A stretch of DNA of 38,280 nucleotides from Enterococcus sp. DIV0660C (GTDB lineage: Bacteria; Bacillota; Bacilli; Lactobacillales; Enterococcaceae). The notes under the pieces were generated by a model, which worked only from the letters and a program-made list of their open reading frames with translations, had not been told where the DNA came from and did not search any database. A program made the translations under genes and the position numbers. Shown one piece after another: positions 8,199-16,524 of the stretch. How positions within the stretch are numbered: the stretch's first letter is position 1; the number at the start of each line of letters is the position of its first letter. The stretch is from positions 1-38,280 of the forward strand of contig NZ_JAFLWA010000045.1 in the NCBI RefSeq assembly GCF_017316125.1, read 5' to 3'.

Positions 8199-9365
8199 TT
8201 AGATTTTCTGTGCGCCATCCCCAATATGAGCAACATAGAAATCAGGCGCATAACCAATTTTTTCTAGATAAATTTCTTTAACGTTATCTTCAAATACTGG
8301 AATCGCCGCTTCTTTCACTAATGCAATCGCACATCCACCAAAGCCTGCTCCTGTCATTCTAGCACCCAAAACCCCTGTTTGTGCTTGCGCTGCTTGAACT
8401 AAAGTGTCCAGCTCAATACCTGTCACTTCATAGTCGTGCTGCAAGGAATCATGGGAAGCGTTCAATAGTTGGCCAAATAAAACTAAATCACCCGCTACTA
8501 AAGCATCTTTTGCTTTCAACGTTCGTTGATTTTCTGTCACTGCGTGCTTTGCACGCTTTGTTAAAATAGCATCTTTAATCACTTCGCTGTAACGTTGGAA
8601 TGTTTCTTCATCTAATTCTCCTAATGATTGGATATCGACAACTTTTTGTAGACGTTTCAATGCTTCCTCGCACTCACCACGACGTTCATTATATTTCGAG
8701 TCTGCTAGTTCGCGACGTTTATTCGTATTCATGATGACAATTGCATAGTCTCCTAGTTCAGTCGGTACCATTTCATAGACTAATGTATTTGTATCTAATA
8801 AAATAGCTTGTTCTTTTTGGCCAAAACCAATTGCAAATTGATCCATGATTCCTGAGTTGACTCCAATAAATTCATTTTCAACTTTTTGACCGATTTTAAC
8901 TAATTCTAAACGACTGATTGGTAAATCATACAGTTCCTCTAACATGACGCCTACTAGTAGTTCCAACGAAGCACTACTTGATAAACCAGCACCATTTGGG
9001 ATCGTTCCTTCAATCACAAGTTCAAAGCCGTGAGTAATCGGATAGCCTGCTTCTTGGACTTTTAAAATGAATCCTTTTACATAGTTTGCCCAATTATCTT
9101 CTTTTGTATAGTTTAAGTTATCCAAAGAAAAAGTAATTACGCCAACTTCTTCAAAATTTAGGGAATAAACTTTTACTTGATTGTCATCTCGTGGTGCAGC
9201 TACACCATAAGTCCCATACGTAATGGATGCTGGAAACACATGTCCACCATTATAGTCTGTATGTTCCCCAATCAAATTGATCCGACCTGGAGCAAAGAAA
9301 GAACTAGTTGCTTTTTCTCCAAATAATTTATGAAATGCTGCTGTTACTTCAGCTATTTTTTCCAT
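8199..9365 (-). CDS. galK: galactokinase
   Basis: GHMP kinase of 388 residues that phosphorylates alpha-D-galactose to galactose-1-phosphate, the first committed step of the Leloir pathway. It has the galactokinase signature [15 protein letters not shown] (residues 28-41 region), the ATP-binding [11 protein letters not shown], the MDQFAIGFG segment with the expected catalytic Asp, and C-terminal [12 protein letters not shown]. The ATG at 9365 follows GAGGGAT. It lies 17 bp downstream of galM on the same strand. galE and galT are not in the window, and the terminator right after galK means they must be encoded elsewhere. Confidence 0.95.
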   Translation of the reverse strand: MEKIAEVTAAFHKLFGEKATSSFFAPGRINLIGEHTDYNGGHVFPASITYGTYGVAAPRDDNQVKVYSLNFEEVGVITFSLDNLNYTKEDNWANYVKGFILKVQEAGYPITHGFELVIEGTIPNGAGLSSSASLELLVGVMLEELYDLPISRLELVKIGQKVENEFIGVNSGIMDQFAIGFGQKEQAILLDTNTLVYEMVPTELGDYAIVIMNTNKRRELADSKYNERRGECEEALKRLQKVVDIQSLGELDEETFQRYSEVIKDAILTKRAKHAVTENQRTLKAKDALVAGDLVLFGQLLNASHDSLQHDYEVTGIELDTLVQAAQAQTGVLGARMTGAGFGGCAIALVKEAAIPVFEDNVKEIYLEKIGYAPDFYVAHIGDGAQKI

Positions 9366-9382
9366 CTGTATCCCTCATTCAT

Positions 9383-10417
9383 CTATTTTTTTATTTGATA
9401 TTCCGTCACAAATACACGTGCTTGATTAGGTAAAAGCGTAATATCGCCAAAACTTTCAAATCGTTCTGACCCAGGAGCTTCTTGCGTTTCAAAAGTGATT
9501 CCGCCATGGTTCACTAATTTGTCTCCGTGCATAACTGGTGCCTCATCACCAAAATTAGCAGTAAACAAAACGATGCTTCCTGCATTGGTCGCTATTTGGA
9601 TTGCAACCTTTTTATCAGGACTAGTTAATTTCGCTACTGGATTCATTTCTCTCGTCTTCTGTAAAAAAAATGGATGATCCATTCCACCAACCATTTTAGC
9701 TTGAGGAAAGTCACTAGTAAAAACATCTGAAAGTTCTTTTGGTGTTGTAAAATCGAATGCTGTCCCTTTAACTGGTGCTACTTCTCCTTTTGGAATCAAA
9801 TCTTTTTGTAAAGGAGCAAAAAAGCGACTTGCTAACCACAATTCGTGCTGATCAATTGGTTCAGTTACATCACCGGTTAGATTAAAGTACACATGATTGG
9901 TTGGGTTGAATAAAGTCAATTGATCACTAATTCCACGAATGCTCATCCGCCAAACATCATCATTTGTTAAAGTATAGCGCGCTTCTACATCTAAATTACC
10001 AGGAAAACCATTATCTTGATCAGGACTTGTTAAATAAAAAATAACAGAAATTTCATTTTCACCCTTGATAATCGTATACGGCCAATTTTTCGTTTCAAAG
10101 CTAGGATCTCCGCCGTGTAAACAATGACCTGTTTCTTCACTGATTTTCGCCTGATACTCTTGATTGTCTAAAACAAATTTTCCTTTAGCGATTCGACCAG
10201 CTGTTCGACCGATTGTTGCACCGATATATGCGTCTTTTGCAAGATATTCTTCTGCTTGATCAAATCCTAGGATCAATTCCCGTTTTGTTCCATCAATTAA
10301 CGTCTGTAAATGTACAATTCGTGCGCCAAAATCCGTAACGGCTAATTCTGTTTTTTGATCATTGATCAATGTGATCAAATGAGAATTATTTCCAAATTCT
10401 TGTTCTTTGACTTGCAT
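9383..10417 (-). CDS. galM: aldose 1-epimerase (galactose mutarotase)
   Basis: Converts beta- to alpha-galactose for GalK. The ATG at 10417 (MQVKEQEFG) follows GAGGGCGG and gives 344 residues, typical for GalM. An ATG 24 bases upstream lacks a ribosome site. Catalytic residues line up with those known from Lactococcus GalM: His101 in LHGGDPSFE, His174 in NPTNHVYFNL and Glu309 in TFETQEAPG. First gene of galM-galK. Confidence 0.93.
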   Translation of the reverse strand: MQVKEQEFGNNSHLITLINDQKTELAVTDFGARIVHLQTLIDGTKRELILGFDQAEEYLAKDAYIGATIGRTAGRIAKGKFVLDNQEYQAKISEETGHCLHGGDPSFETKNWPYTIIKGENEISVIFYLTSPDQDNGFPGNLDVEARYTLTNDDVWRMSIRGISDQLTLFNPTNHVYFNLTGDVTEPIDQHELWLASRFFAPLQKDLIPKGEVAPVKGTAFDFTTPKELSDVFTSDFPQAKMVGGMDHPFFLQKTREMNPVAKLTSPDKKVAIQIATNAGSIVLFTANFGDEAPVMHGDKLVNHGGITFETQEAPGSERFESFGDITLLPNQARVFVTEYQIKK

Positions 10418-10460
10418 ACTGCCGCCCTCTTTCCATTCCATAGTTGATTACTTCATGTTT

Positions 10461-10483
10461 ATTATAACAAGTAATCGCTTTCT
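10461..10483 (-). promoter_or_regulatory. galM promoter with overlapping cre-like site
   Basis: On the minus strand an extended -10, TGTTATAAT (hexamer at plus 10461-10466), is preceded by AGAAAGCGATTACT (plus 10470-10483). This resembles a cre box with mismatches at its ends. It suggests CcpA repression of the gal genes; inferred. Confidence 0.5.
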
Positions 10484-10569
10484 TTTTATTGCTATCATGT
10501 GATACAAATTTAACTTTTTGTTGCATTTTTTTTCGAGAAAGCGTACCTTGAAGAAAAGGAGCTGAGCAG

Positions 10570-11475
10570 ATGGAACAAACTGTATTTTTACGAAAAGAAC
10601 ATCATTTTTTATCAAGTGAACTTTACTTTAACTTTTGTGGATTTTCTAAAACGATGCCTTTCCACTCTTTTGGACCAGCTATCCGGCAGCATTTTGTCCT
10701 ACATATCATCTTGGATGGGGAAGGTGTGTATTCGGTCAATCAGCAACAGTATCATCTAAAAAAAGGAGATTTATTTCTCATTCGCCCTGGTGATCAAACT
10801 TTTTATCGTTCCGATGTGACCAATCCTTGGGTCTACGCATGGCTTTCCTTTGGTGGAAAAGAAGCTGAGGAACTAATAAAACACTCACCTTTTAAAGAAG
10901 ATGAGTATACTTTTCGTTCAAATCAGTTAGTTGACTATAGTCAGTTGATTTTAACTTGTTTTGATTATGCACCAGATACACTACTGAACGAAATCAAATT
11001 GAACGAGTTATTGTATCGTTTTTTTGAAAAATTGCTAGTAGATGGTGGAAAAAATCACTTAAGTACACCTCAAAATATCTCGCGTTTGACGATTGAAGCA
11101 ATCGAATATATCCAAGCGCATGCAACAGAGGAACTCACTATTCAAGAAATTGCTGACGCATTATCAGTCAACCGCAGTCACCTCTCTCGCACCTTCCATG
11201 AAAATATCGGAGTAAGTGTCAAAGAATGGTTGCTGGGTATCAGAATCAATCGAGCTGCTTTTTTATTGCTGATGTCAGACGATTCAGTTGAAAATATTGC
11301 TTTTCAGTCAGGCTTTCATAGCTTAGTTGTCTTTAGTCGGACTTTTAAAAAGAAGACTGGCGAAACACCAACGGCTTATCGCAAACGAGCTAGTCAGAAA
11401 AAACATAACAATCTTTCATTAGAATCTGTTATGGAGTTATTAGAACATCAAGCAATCGTAGGCCGAGCTACTTGA
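10570..11475 (+). CDS. AraC-family transcriptional regulator
   Basis: Regulator of 301 residues with an N-terminal cupin-like sugar-sensing domain (about 20-150, including HFVLHIILDGEGVYSV and KKGDLFLIRPGD) and two C-terminal helix-turn-helix motifs (about 185-285). The typical AraC block IAFQSGFHSLVVFSRTFKKKTGETPTAYRK is present. The ATG follows AAGGAG at ideal spacing. It resembles MsmR/RafR-type sugar regulators. It diverges from galM across 152 bp, so control of galMK is plausible but not shown. Confidence 0.85.
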   Translation: MEQTVFLRKEHHFLSSELYFNFCGFSKTMPFHSFGPAIRQHFVLHIILDGEGVYSVNQQQYHLKKGDLFLIRPGDQTFYRSDVTNPWVYAWLSFGGKEAEELIKHSPFKEDEYTFRSNQLVDYSQLILTCFDYAPDTLLNEIKLNELLYRFFEKLLVDGGKNHLSTPQNISRLTIEAIEYIQAHATEELTIQEIADALSVNRSHLSRTFHENIGVSVKEWLLGIRINRAAFLLLMSDDSVENIAFQSGFHSLVVFSRTFKKKTGETPTAYRKRASQKKHNNLSLESVMELLEHQAIVGRAT

Positions 11476-11557
11476 GTTTCGCATTAAAAATCAGACTAGA
11501 ACGAATCATCAAAAATAAAATGACTAGTATATTTTCATTTTTACTTGCACAACACCT

Positions 11558-11603
11558 AAAGAAAGAGGCTGGGATCATAAACTTTCCCAACCTCTTTCTT
11601 TTT
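11558..11603 (+). terminator. terminator after the AraC gene
   Basis: AAAGAAAGAGGCTGGGA (11558-11574) pairs with TCCCAACCTCTTTCTTT (11585-11601), followed by more T. The GAGGCTGGGA type of stem recurs as a dispersed terminator-like element in enterococci and relatives. The 130 bases that follow hold only short imperfect repeats. Confidence 0.85.
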
Positions 11604-11736
11604 GAACTTCGATTAAATAAACGATAAAACAAAACTTGTCAATTTGAAAACCTTCCAAGGTTCAGACGAAAATTCAGAACTTTAGTCTGTTTTGACGTTA
11701 AACTACTTCTGCTTCAAACACTTCTAACTCATTTAT

Positions 11737-13545
11737 TTATGCTTGTTTCTTTAAAACGATTCCTGTGTACAACCATGTCGTTATCACATAATAGATAAAG
11801 TATAGGACAAAGAAAATTGTAAATGGAATCCATAAGTTATCATAAGGATCACTCATCAATAACTTGAACATTTGTAAGCCGAACAAGACGTGAACAACAC
11901 CTAAAATACCAGGTGCTAAGAACAAGACACCAATTTCTCTACGAATCGATTGTTTTAATAAACCTTGTCGTGTTCCAATCTTCTGCAACATTTCATAACG
12001 TACTTGGTCACTCTTACTTCCTGAAAGAATCTTGAACATCAAGCAACTTGCTAACATCGTCAAGAAGGCTAAACCTAAGAAGAATCCCATAAATTCAAAT
12101 CCAGAAAATGCACCATTGAATGTGTTGTACACATCTGCTTTTTGAGTAAAGCTATAGTTCACGTCTTGAAGTGCTGGGTTGTTTGTTTTATTTGTTGCTA
12201 CCAGTCTTTCAATGTTACTTAATTGTTTTTCAAAATCAGTTACTTGAACTAATTGTAGTGACGTTTCTGGTAAATTCAATTGAGCAAATTCTGCTTGCGA
12301 AATTAATTTGATTTCTTTTGGTTGTTGTTCAGGCAACTCGTAATCTCTTAAGCTATCTTGAAATTTCAGTTCGTTTGCTAATTGATCGGCAGTGATTTCT
12401 TTGTCTTTCGGTTCAACTGCTCGATCTGTGCTTGCTTCTTTAATCAAAAATGGTGTTTGTTCAAACTCTTCTGTCACATAATATATCGTTTGCTCGTCTT
12501 CTTTTTGCGTGTAAGAAGCATTTAATTTGGGGGCTAATTTTGTTACTTCTTGTTGGTCAACTTTTTGTGCATTGTTTAGCACAAGATCATAAACAGTAAA
12601 GCTATTTGTTACTTTTGAAATTTCATTTCTAAATCCTAATCCAACAGTCAAAGCCCCTAGTGCTAGAGCAAATAGCATTGCTACCATTGAAAGCATTTGT
12701 GTATACTCACGAATACGGAAACTTAGTTGTGAAAAAGTAAAGTTGTTTAGTTTTCTTAATGCAATACTATCTGCTTTTTTCAATAAAGATAAGCAGAAGA
12801 TAATAACGGAATGGAAGATGAAATATGTTCCTAAAACAATAGTAACTAAAGCTACTCCAATTCCAAACAACTGAAATTTCGCTAAGTTTTGCATCATGTA
12901 ATAACCACATGTTAAGCAGGCAATCCCCAATACCACTTCAAGAAAGAAGAGAAATTTATGTTGTTTCATTTGTGTTGGTGTTTGATCTGCACGAATCAAA
13001 GTTAAAATTGGTTTTTTTACAATTGAAAAAGCATTAACAATAGCTGCTAATAAAAATAAAATAGAGAAAAACGCAATTGTAATCAATAATCCATGTACAC
13101 TAAATGGTGAAAAATTTGAAATTTTAACATTCAATTGTTGGACTAATAAGTGATTGACCACACTCGTTAAACCAATGCCGACAACGGAGCCAACTAACGT
13201 TGCTAAAATCCCCACGATAAATGTTTCTGAAAAAATCATTTGTGCGATTTTTCGTCCTTTCGCACCTAACATCATAAACATCGCATAATCTTTTTGACGC
13301 ATCGTCATTAAAAATGAGTTGGCATAAAGAATATACACAAAGGTGATGATTCCTAATAAGACAGATCCTAAGCGAAAAATGATTACCGTTGAAGCAATTG
13401 TCGAATTGCTTTTCAGAAAAGCTTCATTACTTGCCATTGACTCAAACATATAAAAAATTGCTGACGCCATAACTAATCCTGAAAACAAGACTAGATAGTC
13501 ACGCAAGCGGCTTTTGATACCAGTAAGTGATAGTTTCCAAAGCAT
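11737..13545 (-). CDS. BceB/YxdM-like ABC transporter permease
   Basis: Membrane permease of 602 residues, FtsX-like, in the peptide-7 exporter type of BceAB transporters. Hydrophobic segments cluster at residues 15-300. A large extracellular domain follows (about 315-495, rich in charged residues), then three C-terminal helices. This layout is that of antimicrobial-peptide sensing and resistance permeases. The gene lies 13 bp downstream of its ATPase. With YxeA upstream, the order matches the yxdLM-yxeA type module of Bacillus. The substrate is unknown; bacitracin or cationic peptides are guesses from the family. Confidence 0.85.
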   Translation of the reverse strand: MLWKLSLTGIKSRLRDYLVLFSGLVMASAIFYMFESMASNEAFLKSNSTIASTVIIFRLGSVLLGIITFVYILYANSFLMTMRQKDYAMFMMLGAKGRKIAQMIFSETFIVGILATLVGSVVGIGLTSVVNHLLVQQLNVKISNFSPFSVHGLLITIAFFSILFLLAAIVNAFSIVKKPILTLIRADQTPTQMKQHKFLFFLEVVLGIACLTCGYYMMQNLAKFQLFGIGVALVTIVLGTYFIFHSVIIFCLSLLKKADSIALRKLNNFTFSQLSFRIREYTQMLSMVAMLFALALGALTVGLGFRNEISKVTNSFTVYDLVLNNAQKVDQQEVTKLAPKLNASYTQKEDEQTIYYVTEEFEQTPFLIKEASTDRAVEPKDKEITADQLANELKFQDSLRDYELPEQQPKEIKLISQAEFAQLNLPETSLQLVQVTDFEKQLSNIERLVATNKTNNPALQDVNYSFTQKADVYNTFNGAFSGFEFMGFFLGLAFLTMLASCLMFKILSGSKSDQVRYEMLQKIGTRQGLLKQSIRREIGVLFLAPGILGVVHVLFGLQMFKLLMSDPYDNLWIPFTIFFVLYFIYYVITTWLYTGIVLKKQA

Positions 13546-13558
13546 ATTTTTCTCCCCC

Positions 13559-14311
13559 TTACTGTTCCAAATTTCCTAGAATAGTTAAAATTTGGCGATA
13601 GAACGACTCACGACTTTGATCGCCTCGTTTAACTTCTTGATGAATGCCGCCATCTTTGATAAATAAGATTCGTTGGCAATAACTTGCTGAAAAAGGATCA
13701 TGTGTTACTAATAAAATAGAAACATTATCTTTTTGGTTCAATTCATCCATCGTGTCCAATAGATCACGCGCACTCTTAGAGTCGAGTGCACCAGTTGGTT
13801 CGTCGCCTAATAAAATCGTTGGTTGAGTAATCAATGCTCTAGCAGCTGCGACACGTTGCTTTTGTCCACCGGAAATAGCTGAAGGATAGCTATCTAAAAT
13901 ATGGCTAATTGATAAGCGTTCAGCAATTTGTTTGACTCTTTGTTTGATTTCTTTTGGACGAACCCCTTGTAAAGATAGTGGTACGGCAATATTTTCTTGC
14001 GCGGTTAAGTTTTCCAATAAATTGAAGTCTTGGAAGATGAACCCGATTTCTTTCGCACGAAAATCTGCCAGTTGATTTCCTTTTAAAGCTGTTACATCTT
14101 TTTGATTGATCCGAATACGACCATCTGTTGGTTTATCTAAGGTAGACAAAATATTCAACAAAGTTGATTTACCAGAACCGGATGCACCCATGATTCCGAT
14201 AAATTCACCTTTTTCCACTGAAAATGAAATGCCCGCTAAAGCTGTCGTTTTCTTTTCATTATTTTTACCATACACTTTTGTTACGTCTTGGATTTCAACA
14301 ATTTTTTCCAT
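13559..14311 (-). CDS. BceA/YxdL-like ABC transporter ATPase
   Basis: ATP-binding subunit of 250 residues. Walker A GASGSGKST (about 42-50), Q-loop region FIFQDFNLLENLTA, signature SGGQKQR, Walker [13 protein letters not shown] and the switch histidine in LLVTHDP are all present. It pairs with the permease downstream to form an inner-membrane exporter or target-protection complex. It starts 9 bp after the YxeA-like gene ends. Confidence 0.9.
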   Translation of the reverse strand: MEKIVEIQDVTKVYGKNNEKKTTALAGISFSVEKGEFIGIMGASGSGKSTLLNILSTLDKPTDGRIRINQKDVTALKGNQLADFRAKEIGFIFQDFNLLENLTAQENIAVPLSLQGVRPKEIKQRVKQIAERLSISHILDSYPSAISGGQKQRVAAARALITQPTILLGDEPTGALDSKSARDLLDTMDELNQKDNVSILLVTHDPFSASYCQRILFIKDGGIHQEVKRGDQSRESFYRQILTILGNLEQ

Positions 14312-14320
14312 TTTTTACGC

Positions 14321-14683
14321 CTACCCTTTAGTTAATTTTTCTTGTGCTGCTTTAGGTATTGCTGACTTTTCAACTTCTTCATAACCAGTTACACCTTTAT
14401 TTTTATTCCAGACTACTTTGAGATACGCATTTTTTCGTAATGGGCGTGCTTGCATCCCTTGAAATTCTAATTCTTTTTTAGCGCCTTCTTTATTAAATCC
14501 AGATAAATTATATTGGTAAGTGATCACATCTTGATTTTGCTCATCTTTTTGAACAATTTTTTCACCGTTTGTCGTGATCTGTACATAGTAATCATCTCCG
14601 CCCATAATAACAGCATCTGCTATTTTTAAACCTGCTACTCCAATACCCACGACAACCAATAATCCAATCAGAAATTTTTTCAC
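14321..14683 (-). CDS. YxeA-family small exported protein
   Basis: Protein of 120 residues with an N-terminal membrane or signal segment (MKKFLIGLLVVVGIGVAGLK) and a small extracytoplasmic domain containing YYVQIT and YQYNLSGFNKEGAKKELEF, as in the YxeA family. The start is GTG at 14681-14683, preceded by AGAGAGGT (14691-14698). It is first in the operon with the BceAB-like pair. Its molecular role is not known. A TATACT -10 (plus 14716-14721) lies upstream. Confidence 0.75.
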   Translation of the reverse strand: MKKFLIGLLVVVGIGVAGLKIADAVIMGGDDYYVQITTNGEKIVQKDEQNQDVITYQYNLSGFNKEGAKKELEFQGMQARPLRKNAYLKVVWNKNKGVTGYEEVEKSAIPKAAQEKLTKG

Positions 14684-14821
14684 GGTCTATACCTCTCTTT
14701 TAACTTGATGAACTTAGTATAGAAAAAAAAGAACGAACATGCCTTAGATTCCTCTGTCAGTCATCTTTCAATATTGTTAGCTTTTATCCAATGAGTCAAC
14801 CTGACAATAGACTTATTCAAT

Positions 14822-14850
14822 TAAAAAAGAGTGAAGCAAACTTGCCTCAC
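14822..14850 (-). terminator. terminator of the SPFH operon
   Basis: On the minus strand GTGAGGCAA and TTGCTTCAC pair (one G-T pair; plus 14831-14850) and are followed by a T run (plus 14823-14828). It lies just after the SPFH gene. Confidence 0.8.
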
Positions 14851-14878
14851 CCCGCTATTTTTCACTTTCAATCATGGG

Positions 14879-15757
14879 TTATTTTCGATCAGTTAAATCC
14901 CCCGTGTTAATTACCGGCTGCGTCCCTTTGTCTGTAATAATCGATACTAATAAGTTGTTGATTAGTTGAACTTTTCGATCATCTGTAAAATTGATTTCTT
15001 GACCCGACTCAATCTGTTCCAGTGCCATTTGCGTCATTGTGACCGCGCCTTCAACGATTGTTTGACGTGCAGAGAGGATTGCCTTTGCCTGCTGTCTTTG
15101 CAACATGGCACTCGCAATTTCAGTTGCGTAAGCCAAATGGTTCAATCGTGCCTCGATGACCTCAACTCCCGCAACAGCTAGTCGTTCTTGAAGCTCCGTT
15201 GCTAATTTATCCGAAACCTCGGTCGTATTTCCGCGTAAAGTAATATCAGTATCATTGAAAGTATCATAAGGATATTGACTTGCAATGTGACGAACAGCAG
15301 TCTCACTTTGGATCTCTACAAAGTCTTGATAATAAGCAACATCAAACAAAGCTTTCGCCGTATCCACCACTCTGAAAACGACAACAGCAGAAATTTCAAT
15401 GGGATTTCCATCTAAGTCGTTTACTTTTAGAACAGAACTATTGAAATTTCGAACTTTAAGTGACACGTTGATTTTATTAGTTAACGGAACGGTTAAAAAA
15501 AAGCCATTTTCTTTGATTGTTCCTAAATAGTTACCGAAAAACAAAATAGCTTTTGATTGATTTGGACTGACCACTGTTGCTGAGCTAACTAATAAACAAG
15601 CAATTCCCCACAAAACGATGCTTAGAATGATTAATGTTGGGCTAGTTGCTACTGTGCCAAAATAAAACAAGATGGCACCCGCGATTGCCAAAACAACGAC
15701 ACCAACTAATCCAATATACCCATTGATATAGAGCGCTTTTTTCTCATTCATTTTCAA
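14879..15757 (-). CDS. SPFH/Band 7 domain membrane protein
   Basis: Protein of 292 residues with two N-terminal membrane helices (about 8-30 and 40-62), an SPFH/prohibitin domain (about 63-230, including ISAVVVFRVVDTAKALFDV) and a short helical tail. Family members scaffold membrane microdomains or proteases. The start is TTG at 15757, 7 bp after GGAGG. An in-frame ATG at 15751 is 13 bp away and less well placed. It follows the DUF5348-like gene by 44 bp on the same strand, probably one operon. Confidence 0.85.
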   Translation of the reverse strand: MKMNEKKALYINGYIGLVGVVVLAIAGAILFYFGTVATSPTLIILSIVLWGIACLLVSSATVVSPNQSKAILFFGNYLGTIKENGFFLTVPLTNKINVSLKVRNFNSSVLKVNDLDGNPIEISAVVVFRVVDTAKALFDVAYYQDFVEIQSETAVRHIASQYPYDTFNDTDITLRGNTTEVSDKLATELQERLAVAGVEVIEARLNHLAYATEIASAMLQRQQAKAILSARQTIVEGAVTMTQMALEQIESGQEINFTDDRKVQLINNLLVSIITDKGTQPVINTGDLTDRK

Positions 15758-15801
15758 TGTCTTTCCTCCTCTTACGTACTAGCATAAACTTTCTTTCCTG
15801 A

Positions 15802-16290
15802 CTACTCAGTTATTCTCAGTCTTGCTAAAGCACCTTCTAATTCTAAATCTTTATCTTCGCTAATGAACCATCCCGTTGAGTGCGTTCCTCCCGCAGCTTT
15901 TGGTAAATACTCTAATCGGGTTCTAACCCAGTGTTTTTGTTCTGTAAAGTAATCTTCAACTAAAATTTCCAAATACATTCCCGCATTGAGAATGATATTT
16001 TTTCGGACAGACTTAAAAATAAAGCGTTCTTTACTTGGATCATATTGTAAAACACCCGTATCTATGATTGGCAATGAGTAATAATCCATCTCCTTTTTTA
16101 CTTTCATTAAATGGCGAAACATTTCATTATGTACTTGTTCTAATTGACGTCCTTCTGAATTTTTGGGATACTCAATCGTTACTTTTTCCTTATCATCATC
16201 ATAGTATGATTCGTTCAATGACTTTAATTGCGCATGTAGTTCGAGCATTTTTTCTCGTAGTTGTTCTCGTTGAACATCTTCTGTCTTCAT
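15802..16290 (-). CDS. hypothetical protein, DUF5348-like C-terminal domain
   Basis: The ATG at 16290 follows GGGTGGGG and gives 162 residues; an upstream TTG frame lacks a ribosome site. The first 75 residues are charged and probably helical. Residues about 75-160 (IDTGVLQYDPSKERFIF, MYLEILV, WVRTRLEYLP, GWFISED) resemble the small beta domain called DUF5348, though I am not certain. It may partner with the SPFH protein transcribed after it. Function unknown. Confidence 0.6.
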   Translation of the reverse strand: MKTEDVQREQLREKMLELHAQLKSLNESYYDDDKEKVTIEYPKNSEGRQLEQVHNEMFRHLMKVKKEMDYYSLPIIDTGVLQYDPSKERFIFKSVRKNIILNAGMYLEILVEDYFTEQKHWVRTRLEYLPKAAGGTHSTGWFISEDKDLELEGALARLRITE

Positions 16291-16334
16291 TTTCCCCACC
16301 CTAATTCTTCTGCTAAGTTTCAATTTTTCATTTG

Positions 16335-16363
16335 TCTATACCTATCTTACTATAAGAAAACAA
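16335..16363 (-). promoter_or_regulatory. promoter of the DUF5348-like/SPFH operon
   Basis: Minus strand -35 TTGTTT (plus 16358-16363), 17-bp spacer, -10 TATAGA (plus 16335-16340). Confidence 0.5.
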
Positions 16364-16376
16364 CTTAAGCGAAACA

Positions 16377-16417
16377 AAAAATGATATTGAAACAAAAAAA
16401 TGTCTCAATATCATTTT
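16377..16417 (-). terminator. terminator of the padR operon
   Basis: AAAATGATATTGA and TCAATATCATTTTT arms form an AT-rich hairpin followed by T on the minus strand. It lies 9 bp beyond the small ORF that follows the DUF4097 gene, so that ORF is inside the transcript. Confidence 0.75.
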
Positions 16418-16425
16418 ACGAAATT

Positions 16426-16524
16426 TTATTCAGTTTCATCTTCCATATGGTTGTCCATGTGATCCATCTTTTGCTCCATATGATCATTCATGTCTTCCAT
16501 ATCGTCGTCCATTTGCTCATTCAT
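16426..16524 (-). CDS. 32-residue Met/Asp/His-rich repeat peptide
   Basis: A short ORF starting at ATG 16524, inside the last codons of the DUF4097 gene and in the +1 frame, and ending at TAA just before the terminator. Methionines fall at residues 1, 5, 9, 12, 16, 20, 23 and 27, a strict 4-4-3 spacing. The peptide is thus three 11-residue units (MNEQMDDDMED, MNDHMEQKMDH, then a shorter one). A helix would carry a Met stripe on one face with Asp/Glu/His on the others. There is no own ribosome site, so expression would be by stop-start coupling or a +1 shift that adds the tail to DUF4097. It could be the remnant of a tail lost by a one-base change. Confidence 0.5.
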   Translation of the reverse strand: MNEQMDDDMEDMNDHMEQKMDHMDNHMEDETE

